A DNA stretch of 58,362 nucleotides from Dissophora ornata (Eukaryota; Mortierellomycota; Mortierellomycetes; Mortierellales; Mortierellaceae): contig MU616564.1 in the NCBI GenBank assembly GCA_025201705.1, positions 84,147 to 142,508 on the forward strand, given 5' to 3'. Below are positions 56,790 to 58,362 of the stretch, one piece after another (positions within the stretch are counted from its first letter, which is position 1; the number at the start of each line of letters is the position of its first letter). The notes under the pieces were generated by a model. The model was not told the origin of the DNA. It ran no database searches and saw only the letters and a program-made list of their open reading frames with translations. The translations under genes and the position numbers were made by a program.

Positions 56790-57998
56790 ATGTCCATCAC
56801 AGCAAAGCAGTCGGTGACCCCAACAAGCCCTCAGGGTCACTATCGCTTGTCCCAAGAGCAGGAAAGCCCCTTTTTAATCGACTATAGCCAGCATCTCGGC
56901 CCTCAGGGCAACAGTTCGAGAGAGGAAACGATACGTCTCTCTTCTTCGTCCTCCTCCCTGTCCTCGACCTCCTCCTCCACACGGCAGACCGGCTCGCGCA
57001 TCCGTCATGACAGCCGACATGGCAGTCGTCGCAATAGTATCCAACGGGACGAATCTCCTTTGTTTCCGGTATACCATGGTGTCGGTGCAAACACAGACAC
57101 CTTGACGACCAGCAAGTTTGATCAATACAAGGCTCAGATGGAGCGCCTTCGAGCAGTCCGAGCCACAACGCCGCCGTCCTCTACATCCTCTAGACCGATC
57201 GCAGCACATGCTGACGCCAAAAAGTCCGCTGGCTTGATCCCCAAACTGTTCAAAAAGGTCTCGATCTCGAAAAAGTCCACATTTAGTGATGGACAGCCAC
57301 AGGCAGAGGCAGAGGTAGAGGCAGAGGCAGAGGCAGAAGAGGGTACTCGCGGAACCCTAATCTCATCCCCAAACTGGTTTTTATCTCAATCGTCTCTCGA
57401 AAACGAAAATTTCTGTTCACCTGCCCCAGAAATTTCTGCCCACTCGCAGACACAACAACAACAACAGCAACAGCAACAGCAACAGCCACAACCACACCCC
57501 CGGACTCGTTCCAGGTCTAACCCAGAAAAGAACGCGCTCAGGGTGCGGCCTGGACTTGTTGACTTTGGTGCCCGAGGATACAGTGGGAATGATCTAGTCG
57601 CCAGGACCCGACCATCCACTAGCGTAGTAGAAAGGTCGACGGCGTTGGTGACCGTTGATCAGTCATCCCGGTCACCGTTGGAGGAGCAGCAGGACCGTTG
57701 GCGAGATGAATGGCTACGACCCTCGGGGGCAATTTACTCCATGTTCCGGGACCGACCGTCCAAGTTCAATTGCCCACACTGTGGAGCAATCAAGGTGGTG
57801 TCACACATTCAGTTTGTTCCCGGGGTAATGTCATACCTGGTAGCCTTTGGGCTTTTGTTCCTGACACTGGGCACACTGTCGTACTTGCCCCTCCGCAAGG
57901 GCCACGAAGGAACAAAGGACTGTATCCATTGGTGTCCGCAGTGTGATCAACGAGTCGCCAGGTTTAATCGTGCAAATGCCTCCTGGGAATGGATTTGA
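56790..57998 (+). CDS. LITAF-domain zinc-ribbon protein with long disordered N terminus
   Basis: 402 aa, single exon. The first 320 residues are Ser/Gln/Arg-rich with an acidic EAEAEAEE patch and an 11-12-glutamine run coded by CAA/CAG. The C-terminal 75 residues form a LITAF domain: a CPHC knuckle at about 327-330, a hydrophobic stretch (VMSYLVAFGLLFLTLGTLSY), then a CIHWCPQCDQRVA knuckle with HWCPQC. LITAF/SIMPLE proteins are zinc-stapled monotopic proteins on endosome and lysosome membranes that act with ESCRT and Nedd4 ligases. Animal members are about 160 aa and carry a PPxY motif, which this one seems to lack. Together with snapin and the PPxY membrane protein in this window, it fits endolysosomal biology. 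Confidence 0.85.
   Translation: MSITAKQSVTPTSPQGHYRLSQEQESPFLIDYSQHLGPQGNSSREETIRLSSSSSSLSSTSSSTRQTGSRIRHDSRHGSRRNSIQRDESPLFPVYHGVGANTDTLTTSKFDQYKAQMERLRAVRATTPPSSTSSRPIAAHADAKKSAGLIPKLFKKVSISKKSTFSDGQPQAEAEVEAEAEAEEGTRGTLISSPNWFLSQSSLENENFCSPAPEISAHSQTQQQQQQQQQQQPQPHPRTRSRSNPEKNALRVRPGLVDFGARGYSGNDLVARTRPSTSVVERSTALVTVDQSSRSPLEEQQDRWRDEWLRPSGAIYSMFRDRPSKFNCPHCGAIKVVSHIQFVPGVMSYLVAFGLLFLTLGTLSYLPLRKGHEGTKDCIHWCPQCDQRVARFNRANASWEWI
57452..57490 (+). repeat. CAA/CAG repeat encoding polyglutamine
   Basis: About 12 CAA/CAG codons inside the LITAF-protein frame; the second such tract in the window. Confidence 0.9.

Positions 57999-57999
<1 letters not shown>

Positions 58000-58026
<27 letters not shown>
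58000..58026. repeat. (TC)n microsatellite just after the LITAF stop codon
   Basis: About 13 TC units directly following the TGA. Confidence 0.9.
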
Positions 58027-58034
<8 letters not shown>

Positions 58035-58298
58035 CCCCTCCCCCCTTGTTTCTTAATTCCGTTGCTATTTTCTGTTCCATTTAATTTTACTAGTTGCTGC
58101 TTCGCTTGCTTTTTTTGCGTGTCTTTTTTTCTATTCCTTGTAGCATTTACATCATAATAACCATCATCTCCCCATTGCATGTGCCTTTTTTCAATTGACT
58201 GGCTACTCCACAATTTCTACCTGCCCCCCCCCCCTGTTGTATCATGTACCATATGCTGTTGCATTAGAGCCCACGTTTTGTCGGCTTCCCCGTATTCA

Positions 58299-58304
58299 AA
58301 TAAA
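58299..58304 (+). terminator. AATAAA polyadenylation signal after the LITAF gene
   Basis: AATAAA about 300 nt after the stop. It is the only such hexamer seen at a plausible distance. Confidence 0.45.
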
Positions 58305-58362
58305 GTGTATTCCATCGTAACGCGAATGATACCCGTCAGGGGGAGAAAACCCTGCACCGTTT

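Noticed and set aside
1..58362. Biosynthetic gene cluster or defence island
   Set aside because: No polyketide, NRPS, terpene, toxin or effector hallmark was seen. The genes are a housekeeping mix without functional clustering.

Overview
The window looks like nuclear DNA of a filamentous, early-diverging fungus, most likely Mucoromycota and plausibly Mortierellomycotina. The reasons are eukaryotic gene structure with many short introns (most 50-170 nt, GT-AG with two GC-AG), poly-pyrimidine leaders, CAA/CAG polyglutamine tracts, several large F-box/LRR proteins, and a carnitine acetyltransferase of the YAT type. The lineage is inferred from style and protein resemblance; no search was run. 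I saw no tRNA, rRNA, CRISPR array or intact transposon. Where I give exon joins, the total length was checked to be divisible by three and the joined frame to be open.

Layout. 1-1,569: 3' part of a polyglutamine SAP-domain protein. 1.6-4.5 kb: no firm gene. 4.5-6.6 kb: seven-exon secreted leucine-rich-repeat protein. 7.5-8.4 kb: ribosome-biogenesis protein RLP24. 9.3-10.0 kb: a cryptic spliced minus-strand gene. 10.4-11.8 kb: F-box/LRR protein. 12.0-12.7 kb: SGNH/GDSL esterase. 13.9-17.1 kb: carnitine acetyltransferase. 17.3-19.0 kb: PHO80-like cyclin with a hydrophobic segment. 19.2-30.3 kb: a gene-poor island holding a membrane-protein gene with an in-frame amber codon, a spliced unknown gene with an internally duplicated block, a minisatellite, and a broken retroelement integrase. 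30.4-33.7 kb: lysyl-tRNA synthetase and dUTPase. 33.9-34.8 kb: single-pass membrane protein with a PPxY motif. 36.1-37.3 kb: a 178-residue unknown protein. 37.6-42.5 kb: a snapin-like gene head to head with a 1,248-residue orphan. 44.4-47.9 kb: C2-domain phosphatidylserine decarboxylase. 48.2-49.9 kb: second F-box/LRR protein. 50.4-52.1 kb: reticulon. 52.9-53.7 kb: ribosomal protein uL23. 56.8-58.0 kb: LITAF-type zinc-ribbon protein.

How the genes relate. Most are unlinked housekeeping functions: translation (LysRS, uL23, RLP24), nucleotide hygiene (dUTPase) and acetyl-carnitine metabolism. One theme recurs: membrane and endolysosomal biology. It includes PSD2-like decarboxylase, reticulon, LITAF, snapin and the PPxY membrane protein. 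I see no evidence that these are co-regulated, and physical clustering by chance is likely.

The best leads for something undescribed are the 24.7-27.6 kb minus-strand spliced gene, the amber-interrupted membrane protein at 21.4-22.7 kb, the 1,248-residue orphan that shares a 238-bp promoter with snapin, and the 178-residue orphan whose frame closes only if a GC-AG intron is used. None of these is shown here to be a novel system.
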